Source: Papaver somniferum (Eukaryota > Streptophyta > Magnoliopsida > Ranunculales > Papaveraceae). Taken from it: 64,000 nt of DNA. The position numbers and the translations under genes are program-made. Positions 34,299 to 46,590 of this stretch are shown one piece after another (the stretch's first letter is position 1; every line of letters begins with the position of its first letter). The stretch spans positions 158,154,210 through 158,218,209 of the forward strand of contig NC_039359.1 in NCBI RefSeq assembly GCF_003573695.1, read 5' to 3'. The notes beneath the pieces were generated by a model. That model saw only the letters and a list, made by a program, of their open reading frames with translations, did no database searches and was not told the origin of the DNA.

Positions 34299-35840
34299 AT
34301 GGACCAACCTCGTGCTCTCCATGAATACATGTATCCATCAATACAAATTCCATTATCATGTATTGTCTTACCTCAAACCAATAACCCTTTTAAAATAAAT
34401 GCAAACATGATACAAATACTTCCTATATTTCGAGGGTTCGATTCTGAGAACCCCTATACTCATGTAAGAGAGTTTGAACAAATTTGTCGGACTATGCAAC
34501 CTGATCATTTGTCCGAAGACTCCCTGAAATTGCGTTTGTTTACATTTTCTTTAAAAGAAAGGGCCAAAACATGGTTTTACGGTTTGAGACCACAATCAAT
34601 CACCACTTGGGAACAACTCACTAATCAATTTTTCCAAAAATTTTTTCCACACCATAGGACCATCGCTATTCGTCAAAGTATCAATTGTTTTGTCCAATTG
34701 GATGAGGAAACTGTTTTTCACTATTTCGAACGTTTTAATGATTTGTTGAGTGAATGTCCGCACCATGGAATTGAGAAGTGGAGACTTGTCGTCATCCTCT
34801 ATGAGGGACTAGACTTTAACTCTCGAACCATGGTTGAGTCTATGTGTAATGGTGAATTTATTGATAAATCTGTGGATGATGCATGGAATTTTTTAGCCGA
34901 GATTGCAGAAAAAACCCATCAATGGGAATCCGTTAGGGAAACAGGAACAACACCACATGATATGAATCATCCCCATGAATTAGAGTTTTATTCTTGTAAT
35001 AGCTCCGACCTTAGGATTGAAAATTATCCTAGATTGCAAAATGCCTATCATGATGATGATGATGATTATGATGTTATGTTAGAAGAACATGTCTATACTG
35101 AAAATGTTATGGAACCTTTGGGTTCAAATACATTAGGCTTCTCTGCCCCGACCTTAATGCATGATATTTCTTCTAGTATTCCATGTGATGTTTCCCCTGA
35201 TGTGCCGATACACGAAAATAAATCTGTTGATGATGTTGATAATTCTGATTGTAATCTTGCCAATGTGATTGATGATTGTGAGCATGATGTGACATGTGTA
35301 GATGAGTTAGAAGACTTTGATTTGATTGATAATGTTATGCCTATTCTTCTACCTAAGTCACAATTTGGTGGCCTTCCACCCAACCTAGATTTGGTTTGTA
35401 CCCATATTGTCAAACCGATTTTTCTGAAAATTCCTAATCTAGGATTGGAACTGTGTGCTTCCCAAGTCCTCTTGGACTATTTTGCTTCAAAATATAACAC
35501 TTTTAAAGAGCCACAGTTGGAAATTGCATGTTTGCCCATCCCGAAAACAGTCCATTATGAGCTAGACCTTGTGCATGATGAACCCCCAAAACTGCGCGAT
35601 TTTGTTTTCAAAATTATATCTTCTGTAAAATCCAGGTTTGGGGGTAGCTCATTTTGTTTCACAGTTTCACTTGCGTTTCTTTCCTGTTATTATTGTGTGA
35701 AGCTGTTGAAATGTCTACACTTCGTCTTTTGGGTTGATCCTCAACTCTTTAGATTGTTAGTGTATGGTGAATTTTTTGTATATAATCCAGTAGATAAAAT
35801 TTTAAAAACCCTTTTGTTCCTTTTGTATATATTTTGCTAA
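34299..35840 (+). CDS. Athila-type Gag protein, 513 residues, intact frame
   Basis: Gag forms the particle in which retrotransposon RNA is packaged and copied. The ATG at 34299 begins MDQPRALHEYMYPSIQIP. A Retrotrans_gag domain spans about residues 40-215, with PIFRGFDSENPYTHVREFEQ, FTFSLKERAKTWFYGL, TTWEQLTNQFFQKFFP and VFHYFERFNDLLSECP. No zinc knuckle is visible. An acidic region follows (a run of Asp codons near 35055), and the C-terminus holds hydrophobic segments around SFCFTVSLAFLSCYYC and KTLLFLLYIFC that could cross a membrane. The C-terminal part is unlike a normal Gag and may be an env-like remnant fused to it; that is inference. The open frame in an element without pol suggests that it served a non-autonomous life style. 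Confidence 0.82.
   Translation: MDQPRALHEYMYPSIQIPLSCIVLPQTNNPFKINANMIQILPIFRGFDSENPYTHVREFEQICRTMQPDHLSEDSLKLRLFTFSLKERAKTWFYGLRPQSITTWEQLTNQFFQKFFPHHRTIAIRQSINCFVQLDEETVFHYFERFNDLLSECPHHGIEKWRLVVILYEGLDFNSRTMVESMCNGEFIDKSVDDAWNFLAEIAEKTHQWESVRETGTTPHDMNHPHELEFYSCNSSDLRIENYPRLQNAYHDDDDDYDVMLEEHVYTENVMEPLGSNTLGFSAPTLMHDISSSIPCDVSPDVPIHENKSVDDVDNSDCNLANVIDDCEHDVTCVDELEDFDLIDNVMPILLPKSQFGGLPPNLDLVCTHIVKPIFLKIPNLGLELCASQVLLDYFASKYNTFKEPQLEIACLPIPKTVHYELDLVHDEPPKLRDFVFKIISSVKSRFGGSSFCFTVSLAFLSCYYCVKLLKCLHFVFWVDPQLFRLLVYGEFFVYNPVDKILKTLLFLLYIFC
35635..35646 (+). other. internal polypurine-like tract, copy 1 of 4
   Basis: GGTTTGGGGGTA lies inside the gag frame and is identical to the core of the true tract at 37272. 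Confidence 0.5.
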
Positions 35841-37285
<1,445 letters not shown>

Positions 37286-39775
37286 TGATGAGTGCCAAAT
37301 ATTGTATATATTTATCCCTTTTTGTTGGCATTTTAACTCATCTTTTGTGCATTAATTCTACATTTTATCCCATATTCTGTATTTTCATTGTTTTCAAGAA
37401 TAAATATTTTTATTAATTAATTTTGCATTTTTAGGTAATAAATAAAGTTCGGATGAGTCGCGGAGCGAAAAGAGCAGAAAAGTAGTGAAAAGCCGGGAGA
37501 AATTACGCAAGGAAGCCGCGAAGAATGGTGCGCACAACCTCATTTTCTACACACAAAAGCGCCTCCGACCTCAGCCATCAGATCATTTCTCAGAAGCATC
37601 CGACGGTCTCTCCTTGCTGAGCATCAAAATCTGATGTCTCTGCCAAGCACCACAGCGCTGAAATTCCAAGCCTTCAGATTAGATGGTAGCTGAATCCAAC
37701 GGTTGCTCCCTTGCTGTTCATCAAAGTTTGATATCCCCGCCTTACACTACAACACCTAACCCCATCTAGAGCCGTTAACTTCGTTGTATCCCTTCATCCG
37801 ACGGTCGCTCCTCGCTTGCCTCCGCATCACCGTCCGATCCACCTACCATCGTCACATCCTACGGACCAGATCGCGAAACATCATCCCTCGCTGAAACCGC
37901 TCAACACTACAGTACCAAACACCCTACACCTCTACCAAACGCCCCCCTCTTCCCAAATCAGTCGACCACCCTCCCCTTCTCCCAAAATCAGTTGCAGAAC
38001 CACCATCTCCTGCAACCCTCTGCAACTCCACCAGACCTCGAGCTCCACCACAACCACAAACACCCGACAACCCCACCATCTCCATCAACCGACAACAAAA
38101 CCCATCATCCTATTTCACCCATTTCATTAACCCTACCCACTGTTAGGGTTCTGACATGAGAGAACTAGGTTGATGGGAACTGAATTCGTAGCAGAGGAGC
38201 AGAAGAGAGCATGGGTCATCGACAAGAAGGACAAGGAACAACAAACAAGGAAATTTGGTGAGTAATTTTGAAAATTGAAAAAACCCTAATTTCAATTTAG
38301 GGTTTCTTAAATTTGGGGATTTTTTGTAAACTATAAAAGGGAAGTGTTAGGGATGTAAAAACTGTTCTTGGACTAGCCAAGTTTCCCCCTAATTGGGTTA
38401 GGTTTGATTTTAATTTCACTTTCAATTTTAACCATTTGCATATTTTTCTCCTTGTTCACTGTTAGTGTTAATGCCTGGATTAGCCAGTGTATCCAGAACC
38501 AAGTTCTGTTAATGTTAATTTTTCTGCTGTTCATGTTGTGTTCCTGTTGTGTTTATGTCAGTGCAATACCTTGTTGTGTTATGTGTATGATGTTTGTTCC
38601 TGTGATGTTGTGCATCTATCTATTCTATCATGTTCCTGCCTATCATGCTCTAAGTCAATTGCTAAGATTAGATGAAATCATATAAACCATAAGGAAGTTT
38701 CCTAATCAACACATGTCAAACATCCTGCTTTCACAGTGCATATCATGTATGCATTGTAGTTAGAATTCCCTTGTGTTATCATGTACAGCTCATGCTTAAA
38801 ATGCTATTATGAACCCTCTGACTAGTTGTGCTCTAAACAGACAATTAGTACTTAGGTAATTACCTTAGCTGTGATTAGAATGTTCCTTAGGCTGGTAGTG
38901 GATTCAAAATCTTAGTGATCATCCTCTTGTTCTCACTGTTTTCATATTCACTTCACTTATTTTCTTTCTTCCATTTACTGTTATCTTCATATCTCTGCCC
39001 TTGGCCTTAGGCCTTGGTTCAGTCTTGTTGTGTTTTACTTTTGTTCAATGATCTGTTGATGTTTGTCATTCCTTTACTTTGTTCCATTGTTTTTGGCCTT
39101 GTATTGCTTTTGTTGCTGTTTTCTTGCCATTTCTGGTACATCCTGCTGTTGCTGCTGCACTGCTGTGCATCTCTTCTTCTGCTGCCCTGCAGCACTGCTG
39201 CTGCTTCTCCTATGCAGAGCTGCTGTTGTTTCCACTTTGCTGTGCAGCTCTTGCTTCTCCTGAGCTGCTCTTCTGTTGTGCAGTTGCTACTACTGCTACC
39301 ACTTCCATTGCAGCTGTTGTTGCTGTTGCCCCCCTTGCAGTTGCCCTTCTGTTGCTGCTGCAGCTGCCTCCCTGCAGCTCCACTGCTGCCTCCTCCCTAA
39401 AGGCTTAGCCACAGTTCACTAAGGCCCATTCCATAGTTAAGACCAAAGGCCTAGTTCAAATAGCCAAGCCCAATTCAGTCAACCTGTGGGCTTAACCAAA
39501 GCCCAGTTGTTTCAAGCCAAAGCCCAAACTCATTAAGCCCAATCCATTCAAAGGGCATTCAAACCCAATAGTACATTAAGCCCAACACTTCCAAAGGGCT
39601 TCTAAGCCCAAAGCAAAACTAGGAACCCAATTTAGCTAAAACACTTCCGAAACACACCCGATCTCTGTGGATCGACCCGTACTTGCACGAGCTACAACTG
39701 ACGACCGTGCACTTGCGGTATTACTGTAGGCCCGTTTTCATCGCATCATTTTTATACACTCTTCCGGGTCCAACA
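37286..39775 (+). repeat. LTR2, the middle LTR
   Basis: It begins TGATGAGTGC and ends GGGTCCAACA, followed at once by AGTTTT and the primer site. It lacks the 53-base U5 extension of LTR1 and LTR3. Its first half matches LTR1 almost base for base. Its TATA box lies at 38332-38339, and a CTG-rich stretch at about 39140-39400. Confidence 0.88.
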
Positions 39776-39781
39776 AGTTTT

Positions 39782-39860
39782 TGGCGCCGCTGCCGGGGAT
39801 CGAACCCGGGTCACCCGCGTGACAGGCGGGAATACTTACCACTATACTTACCACTATACT
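39782..39860 (-). tRNA. tRNA-Asp(GUC)-derived sequence copied from the primer; not a functional gene
   Basis: Read on the minus strand, this is tRNA-Asp from about position 9 to the 3' CCA: the anticodon stem-loop CCCGCCTGTCACGCGGG with anticodon GTC, a T-arm with GGTTCGA, and a 3' end complementary to the primer site. On the plus strand it continues the 18-base primer site of LTR2 (39782-39799) without a break. A 12-base unit, CTTACCACTATA, is doubled at 39835-39858, and the first eight or so bases of the tRNA are absent, so no acceptor stem can form. A tRNA finder might call it; the context shows that it was copied from the reverse transcription primer. Confidence 0.88.
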
Positions 39861-39869
39861 AAAAAAAAA

Positions 39870-40493
39870 TCAAGTATTTATCAATTCCATCATCTCTTGT
39901 TCCAAAAATAAAAAGAGAATAGTCAATGTAAATAAGAGTCATGTAAATAGTCATCTTTTGTTGTTTCTTTTGTAATAAGCAAGGAGGGTGTATGCCATTG
40001 ATGTACAACGCGAGTAATTGTGAAATACCTCCAACTCATTCACAATTCTCGTAAAGTCCGGACAGCTAGCTAGATTTCGACCTCAGTTCTTAGCCTGAGA
40101 AACTATCTCTTGGTGATTAGTAGTCATAACTTCAGATCTTTCTTTACACATGTGTAGATACACTTTACACTCTTATCACATGTCCTTATTTGTTATCAGT
40201 GCTAGGATTGTGCCTTGATAGCTAGATTGACATCTCCATTTTGCTGTGAGCTTAACTGTTTTGCACATGTCACATTTGATGGAATCTGAGCTCATATTTT
40301 GTCCTTAGGTTTTGTAGGCACACCTCTGGTAAACCTTCACGAGACTTCAACTCGTCCACTAGGGACACTTAGTGGTTTAAAAGGCTTAGTGCATACGCTA
40401 AATGCATTCGAGAGACCAGCGACAGTGGTATAGTTAGGATTTCCTTAGTTCTGTTTTACTTGAGGACAAGTAAAATTCAGGTTTGGGGGTATT
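39870..40493 (+). repeat. 3' internal end of the Athila-like element, copy 2
   Basis: It matches 36663-37285. It joins the tRNA sequence through nine A at 39861-39869 and ends in GGTTTGGGGG at 40480-40489 before LTR3. Confidence 0.9.
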
Positions 40494-42983
40494 TGATGAG
40501 TGCCAAATAATGTATATATTTATCCCTTTTTGTTGGCATTTTAACTCATCTTTTATGCATTAATTCTACATTTTATCCCATATTCTGTATTTTCATTGTT
40601 TTCAAGAATAAATATTTTTATTAATTAATTTTGCATTTTTAGGTAATAAATAAAGTTCGGATGAGTCGCGGAGCGAAAAGAGCAGAAAAGTAGTGAAAAG
40701 CCGGGAGAAATTACGCAAGGAAGCCGCGAAGAATGGTGCGCACAACCTCATTTTCTACACACAAAAGCGCCTCCGTTCTCAGCCATCAGATCAGTTCTCA
40801 GGAGCATCCGACGGTCGCTCCTTCATAGATCATCAAAATCGGAAGTCTCTGCCAAGCACCACAGCGCTGAAATTCCAAGCCTTCAGATTAGATGGTAGTT
40901 GAATCCAACGGTCGTTCCTATGCCTGTGCATCAAATCCCGATGATTCCGCCTTACACTACAGTACCTAACTCCATCTGGTGCCGTTAACTTCGTTGCACC
41001 TCAGAATCCGACGGTCGCTTCACACATCCTTCCATCTATCCGTTTGATTCCACTCAGAACCAATGATCCAACATCTCAGATTCGCCAACATCTAAATTTG
41101 ATATCCCGCCTCACACAGTAGCAGACTATACCTATACCCTGACCCGACCCATTCTTCTCCTCTTTCTTTCTTCTCCTCCACCCGACAGTAGCTCTGCAAC
41201 TGCAACTGCACCTCCCCTCTCTGCCATGCCGCTGTCGCTTACACCACCATCACCTCCACAGTTCTGTCACCTCCACAGTTCTGCCACCACCACCAGTTCC
41301 ATCACTGCCACTACCATCCCCAACACCCTAGCCTAGCTATTTTCTTCATCTCACAACCTCTGAAACCCTAGGTTTTGGGGTGAGTAAAATAGCTAGAAAT
41401 TAGGGGACAATAGGAGAAGGAAAAGCATCAGAGAAACATCAAGAAGCATGGGTCGAGCAAATTTTGGAGTTTGGAAGCTAAATTTTGGGTAATAATTTAA
41501 ACCCTAATTGTACTGTTGAGTGAGGACATTTGGGGAAAATGGGTGTAAACCCTAATTTGCTAATTTAGGTATAAATAGAACTGATGTATGAGATGTAAAA
41601 CTTGTTCTTGGACTAGCCAAGTTTCCCCCTAATTGGGTTAGGTTTGATTTTAATTTCATTGTCAATTTTCATCATTTGCATATTTTTCTTCTTGTTCACT
41701 GTATTGTGTTTGATGTTGTGTAATTGTTGATGTGTTGTTAGTTTAATGCTCCTGTTCATTTTTAATTGTTCCTGTTTAGTTCTAGGTGTTAGCATGTTCT
41801 AATTCACCACTAGGGTGAAGATGAAACCTTAATGCCACTGTGTAGGAGACTACAATTTTGGCCTCTCATCACTTTGCTCTCACATTGTATGTCAGGCATA
41901 CATTGTAGTTAGGATACCCCTGTGATTGAAAGTGCAGCAGCCCATGTTAATTGATTATGGTCCAAACCTCAGACTAGTTATGCTCTAATCAGATAGCTAG
42001 TACCTTGGGAGGATAATTTGGTTGCAATTGGAATATCCGACTTAGTCTAGGTTAAGAGGTGGAATCAATGCCCTAGTTTGCCATCAACCTTCATTCTCAT
42101 CCACAATTCCATCTTCTACTGTTTAACTTTGCTTTCTTGTTTTCTTTCATTTGTTTTACTTTCACTTCTCATTTGCTTTACCTGCACTGCTGCATTACTA
42201 CTTGCATTTCTGTTTTGCACTTTCTTTACTACTTGTTTGACCTGCAACTCTGTTGCATTTCTGCTTTGCATTTACTGCACTGCTGCTACAGCTCTGTTGC
42301 TACTGCACTGCTGTGCATTTTCTGTTGCTGCTGTAGCTTCTTCAGCTGCTGCTGCCTCTCTTGCACTCCTGCTGCTTGCTTTGCTCTCCAAGGCTCACTT
42401 CACTCCTGAGCCCAAGTCCACTTCTGTGAAACCAAAGGTTAAAGGCCTAACCAACTCAAGCCCAAAGTTCACTTCCAAAAGCCCAGAACACAATCTGAGC
42501 CCAACTGTAAGATCAATACTAAGGCCCATTCCATTAAAGCTCAAAGCCCAGTTTGGGTTAAGGTTGAAGGCCAAATCCAAATCAACTGTGGGCTTAACCC
42601 AAAGCTCAATCAAAGGCTCAAAGCCCATTTGCACTTCAAAGATAACTGAGCCCAGGCTCAGTTCATTTTATGTTTAACAAACCCACTAAGCCCAATCCAT
42701 TCAAAGGGCATTCAAACCCAATAGTACATTAAGCCCAACACTTCCAAAGGGCTTCTAAGCCCAAAGCAAATCTAGGAACCCAATTAGCTAAAACACTTCC
42801 GAAACACACCCGATCTCTGTGGATCGACCCGTACTTGCACGAGCTACAACTGACGACCGTGCACTTGCGGTATTACTGTAGGCCCGCGTTTTTATTGCGC
42901 TCATTTTTATACACCCCTCCGGACCTGCCAAGTTTTTGGCGCCGCTGCCGGGGATAATTTTTAGGACTTTCCGGGGCCTACCA
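40494..42983 (+). repeat. LTR3, with the retired primer site at its end
   Basis: It begins TGATGAGTGC and ends GGGGCCTACCA, with the primer-site copy at 42937-42954. Its last 0.6 kb is nearly identical to LTR1, while its first half is more divergent from both other LTRs. The target duplication TTTAC follows at 42984-42988. Confidence 0.88.
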
Positions 42984-42988
42984 TTTAC
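42984..42988. repeat. target-site duplication, right (TTTAC)
   Basis: Exact match to 30789-30793. Confidence 0.85.
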
Positions 42989-43477
42989 TTAAATCTTGAA
43001 AATGCAAAACAGAATTGGAATGCTTACTGCATTGCCACGTTATGGTTAGTGGGTCCCCTACGTTATTTAAAAATATAAAATTATAGAAACGCTAATTCCT
43101 ATAGCATTGAACGCTATATTCTTTGGCGTTTTGGATCTTCCACGGTTAGACTTGAACTTCCATCAACTATTCCAAATACTGAGGTGGCGTGGAAGATGGA
43201 ATTCCTCTAACATAAGACTTGCTCTAAGGGGTCATTAATTTGTTATGATCGTTGGACGAAATCACCTAAGAAATAGTATTGTTTTGGTACGTTTAAGAGC
43301 AAAGTTTCGCAATTCAGGCATCTTGGAAGATGAGAATGTGCAAAACTGATCGAATTTGTAATTTATGCACCAAATATTCTAGATATAAGTTTGGAATGTT
43401 AATAGAACTTAGAATATGGTGGCAGTCTGGCAGACTCTCTATTAGAGTCGTAAACAATTGGGCTCTAGATGATATGG

Positions 43478-44716
43478 GGAAATTATCGTTTGGTCCATTT
43501 TAGGTAGTCCCAAGTTTGTATGGTCCAGCGGAAAAAAGCGTTTTTTGTTTGTCAATAATCATTTAAAAATATTAAATGGACCAAAATACCCTTCTGTGTT
43601 AATTTCCGTAGTTGTTCAGTTCCTATGATTATTTGAGTTCTTCCTCTCTGATGAACTTTGAAATTCCTACTTATTTGCTTGTAGGAGTTCATTCTGTTTG
43701 ATCAACTGTCAGGTGTTTGGTAATTCTTTTTGTAGATTTGAGTTCATTCTGTTTGATGAAAAACTCTGCATTTCATTATATTCAATGAAATCTTAACTCT
43801 ATAGTACATAACTGCATAACAATTTTCTATTTAAAAAAAATCAAGTTTCACATAAAGAAATAAACTACAATATCTTTAAATCTGCACCAAAGTTCATTCT
43901 TAAAAATGAACACCCAACAACGAAATCATTATTATGAACAAAAAACAGAGTTTATTTTTTCGAATAAACACCTAATCAAGACAAAACAGAGTTCTTCCTT
44001 TCAAATGAAAACTTAATCAAAGTTCATTCTTTAAAATGAACACATAACAAAATTTTGTCATTATGAACAAAAATCAAAGTTCATTCCTTTAAATGAACAC
44101 CTAATCAAGTTCATTATTATGAAAAAAAAAAGAGTTGATTCTTTAAAAAGAACACACAACAAAACTTTCACTATTCTGAAACGAAAACATAGTTCGTGCT
44201 TTCAAATGTACAGATAATCAAAACAACATAATTTAAATATAGAATAGAGTTCATTCTTTAAAATGAACATACAACAAAAGGTTCATTATTATGAACAAAA
44301 GCAGAGTTCATTCTTTCAAATGAGCACCTTATAACAACACATAGATCCAACAAAAAAATCGAAGAACGAAAAGATGATTTATAGAGATTAATGAAACCGT
44401 AAAATCATACAATCTCTATAAATCAAATCTTTGTAATCTTCAAATCTTCGTAATCTTTAAACTTCTTCTCTGTAAACAAATCTTTGTTACCAATCTTCAT
44501 CCTCTTTGATAGTTGCACAGAAAGTTAAAAGCAATCTTCATAAATCTCTATAAACAAACTAATCATAAAAATCTTCATAAACTTTAGGAACAAACAATAA
44601 TTTTTGGACCAAACGGTAATAAAAATAGAAAAACAATGACCAAACAGACATTTGACCAGGTCAACAAGACCAAATTCACTCATTTATATTGTATTTAGGA
44701 CTAAATGGTAGTTTCT
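43478..44716. mobile_element. putative non-autonomous TIR element with a palindrome array
   Basis: GAAATTATCGTTTGGTCC at the left end is matched by an inverted GAAACTACCATTTAGTCC at the right end, 14 of 18 bases. No protein is encoded. The interior is AT-rich and dominated by short palindromes. Confidence 0.45.
43886..44330. repeat. palindrome array GTTCATTCTTTAAAATGAAC
   Basis: About seven units of GTTCATTC....GAATGAAC type, with variants, alternate with a shorter palindrome, GTTCATTATTATGAAC, at a spacing of roughly 60-70 bases. The clearest units start near 43891, 44021, 44079, 44249, 44280 and 44307. Confidence 0.75.
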
Positions 44717-44890
44717 ACGTATCGAATTTGGTGACCTGATCCAACCTTTACGTTGATGGACTAGACGCGTGTACAATTCAGCACTTGATGGATTTAATAT
44801 ATTGTTATTTTCAATGTGATATACTCCTTTTGTTTCTATAAAAGTGTTATTATCACTTTTTCATCTTAAAATTAAAAATAGGCCAAATAA
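44715..44890. repeat. dispersed repeat shared with 29875-30060
   Basis: Shares GTGTACAATT and TTGTTATTTTCAATGTGATA with the left copy. The right part (TACTCCTTTTGTTTCTATAA) resembles the end of a Stowaway-type MITE. Confidence 0.55.
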
Positions 44891-46585
44891 TATTTTTGTA
44901 GAAACATATGGAATATTTTTTAGCCGTTCTACATAGGAAATTTCGAGAGGGATTTTGTGGATCTTTTATGGACAATTTTTTACATCTGGGATTGAATCCC
45001 ATGGCATTGTAGGGCTCATTTGATTTGCTCTCGGAATTTTCTTATGGAATAATTCTTGATCACCTTAGAAATATTGTATATTCTTATGATGAATTCCAAA
45101 ATTCCAATTGAAATGTGGTCGATTATTTTCCATTTAAAAGATAGGTGATTGTTTTTCGTTTGTATATTTATTTTTTATATATATATATATATGTGATAGG
45201 TCCTCTTAATTTGTTTCTTAATACACAGAACAATGGTCCCTAAAAGTACACCTTGATATAATAACCTAGGATTTATGATATTACTGGGGATTTATTCGCA
45301 ACCTCTGAGATGAGATAAAATTTGAGAACCATTATACAATTGACCGTTGCTCGGTCATCTTTGTTTCCTAGCTTGTTAGTGCATTTATTTATCTTTCAAG
45401 TCCAAAAAGGTTATGAATTATAAAGGAAAAAGAGAAAATGTGATACAAGAGCCCAACAAACTCTAGCCCACACTCAGAACCCAACTCTAATTAATAGCCT
45501 CTTAGTTAGTTATCAAGTATCTAACGCGTAATATGTGAACCAAGGAGGGTATGATCCCCCAAATCGTGGTCCAACGGGAGGGGTGATTTAGTATATTGGA
45601 CACCCTCCCTTTTTCAATTGGGACATACCGCAGGTCTCAATCCGTGTTAATATGTCATTCCCGAATAAAAAGATAAAAATGATAGGTAGTAATTTCTTTT
45701 TTGCTTGCGTTGTTTATGGCGTATTTCACTAGGGATCTATTCAAGTGAAATTAGAACAAAAATAAAACTTTTATTTTCCAAGCTTGCAAAAGTAAAATTG
45801 ATATAAGAAAACTAAATATGAATACCACAATCTTCCAATTAGAATCCATACTATTTGAAGCCCTCTAAAATTAAACTTTTCTATTCTGTTACACAATCTC
45901 TACTCCTGGACATTTTACTCATATATATTTAGTATACTCCAACATCTTATTCTCGTCGTTAGAGTAGATATCCAAATCGATTAAGCATAATATTTACTGA
46001 CGACATGTACGTATTTCTTTAAAGGAAAACAAGGGAATGACTATGTTTTCCTGCAAACACACAGCCATGTAGCTTCAAGACAACCCAAAGAATCATAGTC
46101 AAACTAGCTCATGAACTGTTAATATATGTAGTTGTTCAAATATGATCTCATGTATGTTATATGATCATATTTATGCTAATCAAATTTGTCAACAATATAA
46201 AAGGATTTGTTTGTGACCTGATTTGATTGATATATCAAATGATTTGACGGTGGTGACTAGGTTTAAATTTTCTTTTTCTTTCTTTTTTTCACAATAAATA
46301 AGTAACTTCCCAAATTTTATCCAAACTCTTTAAAGTTCATCCACATATGTTTTGTCATGTCTTTCTATTTAATGGATTATCCACATTAAAGTTTGTTTTA
46401 GAAAGATTGAAGACTCTATGGGTTTCGTGCTTTTCCTATTTTCGGCAGAAGAAAATTCCCTTGTTCATTTTGCAGTTGGATTCAGTTGACCTCATTTTAC
46501 TAACCAGGATGAAGCTCACTCGCTTTTCCGACCATTGCATAAGTTACACAAAGTATGTTGTCCATTGTTTGTATTCAAACAAGTC
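44891..46585. other. no gene seen
   Basis: AT-rich sequence with short microsatellites (AT near 45177-45192). The frame at 46347-46634 runs into the solo LTR and has no domain. Confidence 0.4.
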
Positions 46586-46590
46586 GTTAG

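Noticed and set aside
39782..39860. A genuine tRNA-Asp gene on the minus strand
   Set aside because: The 5' acceptor half is missing, a 12-base unit is doubled, and it is continuous with the primer site of LTR2.
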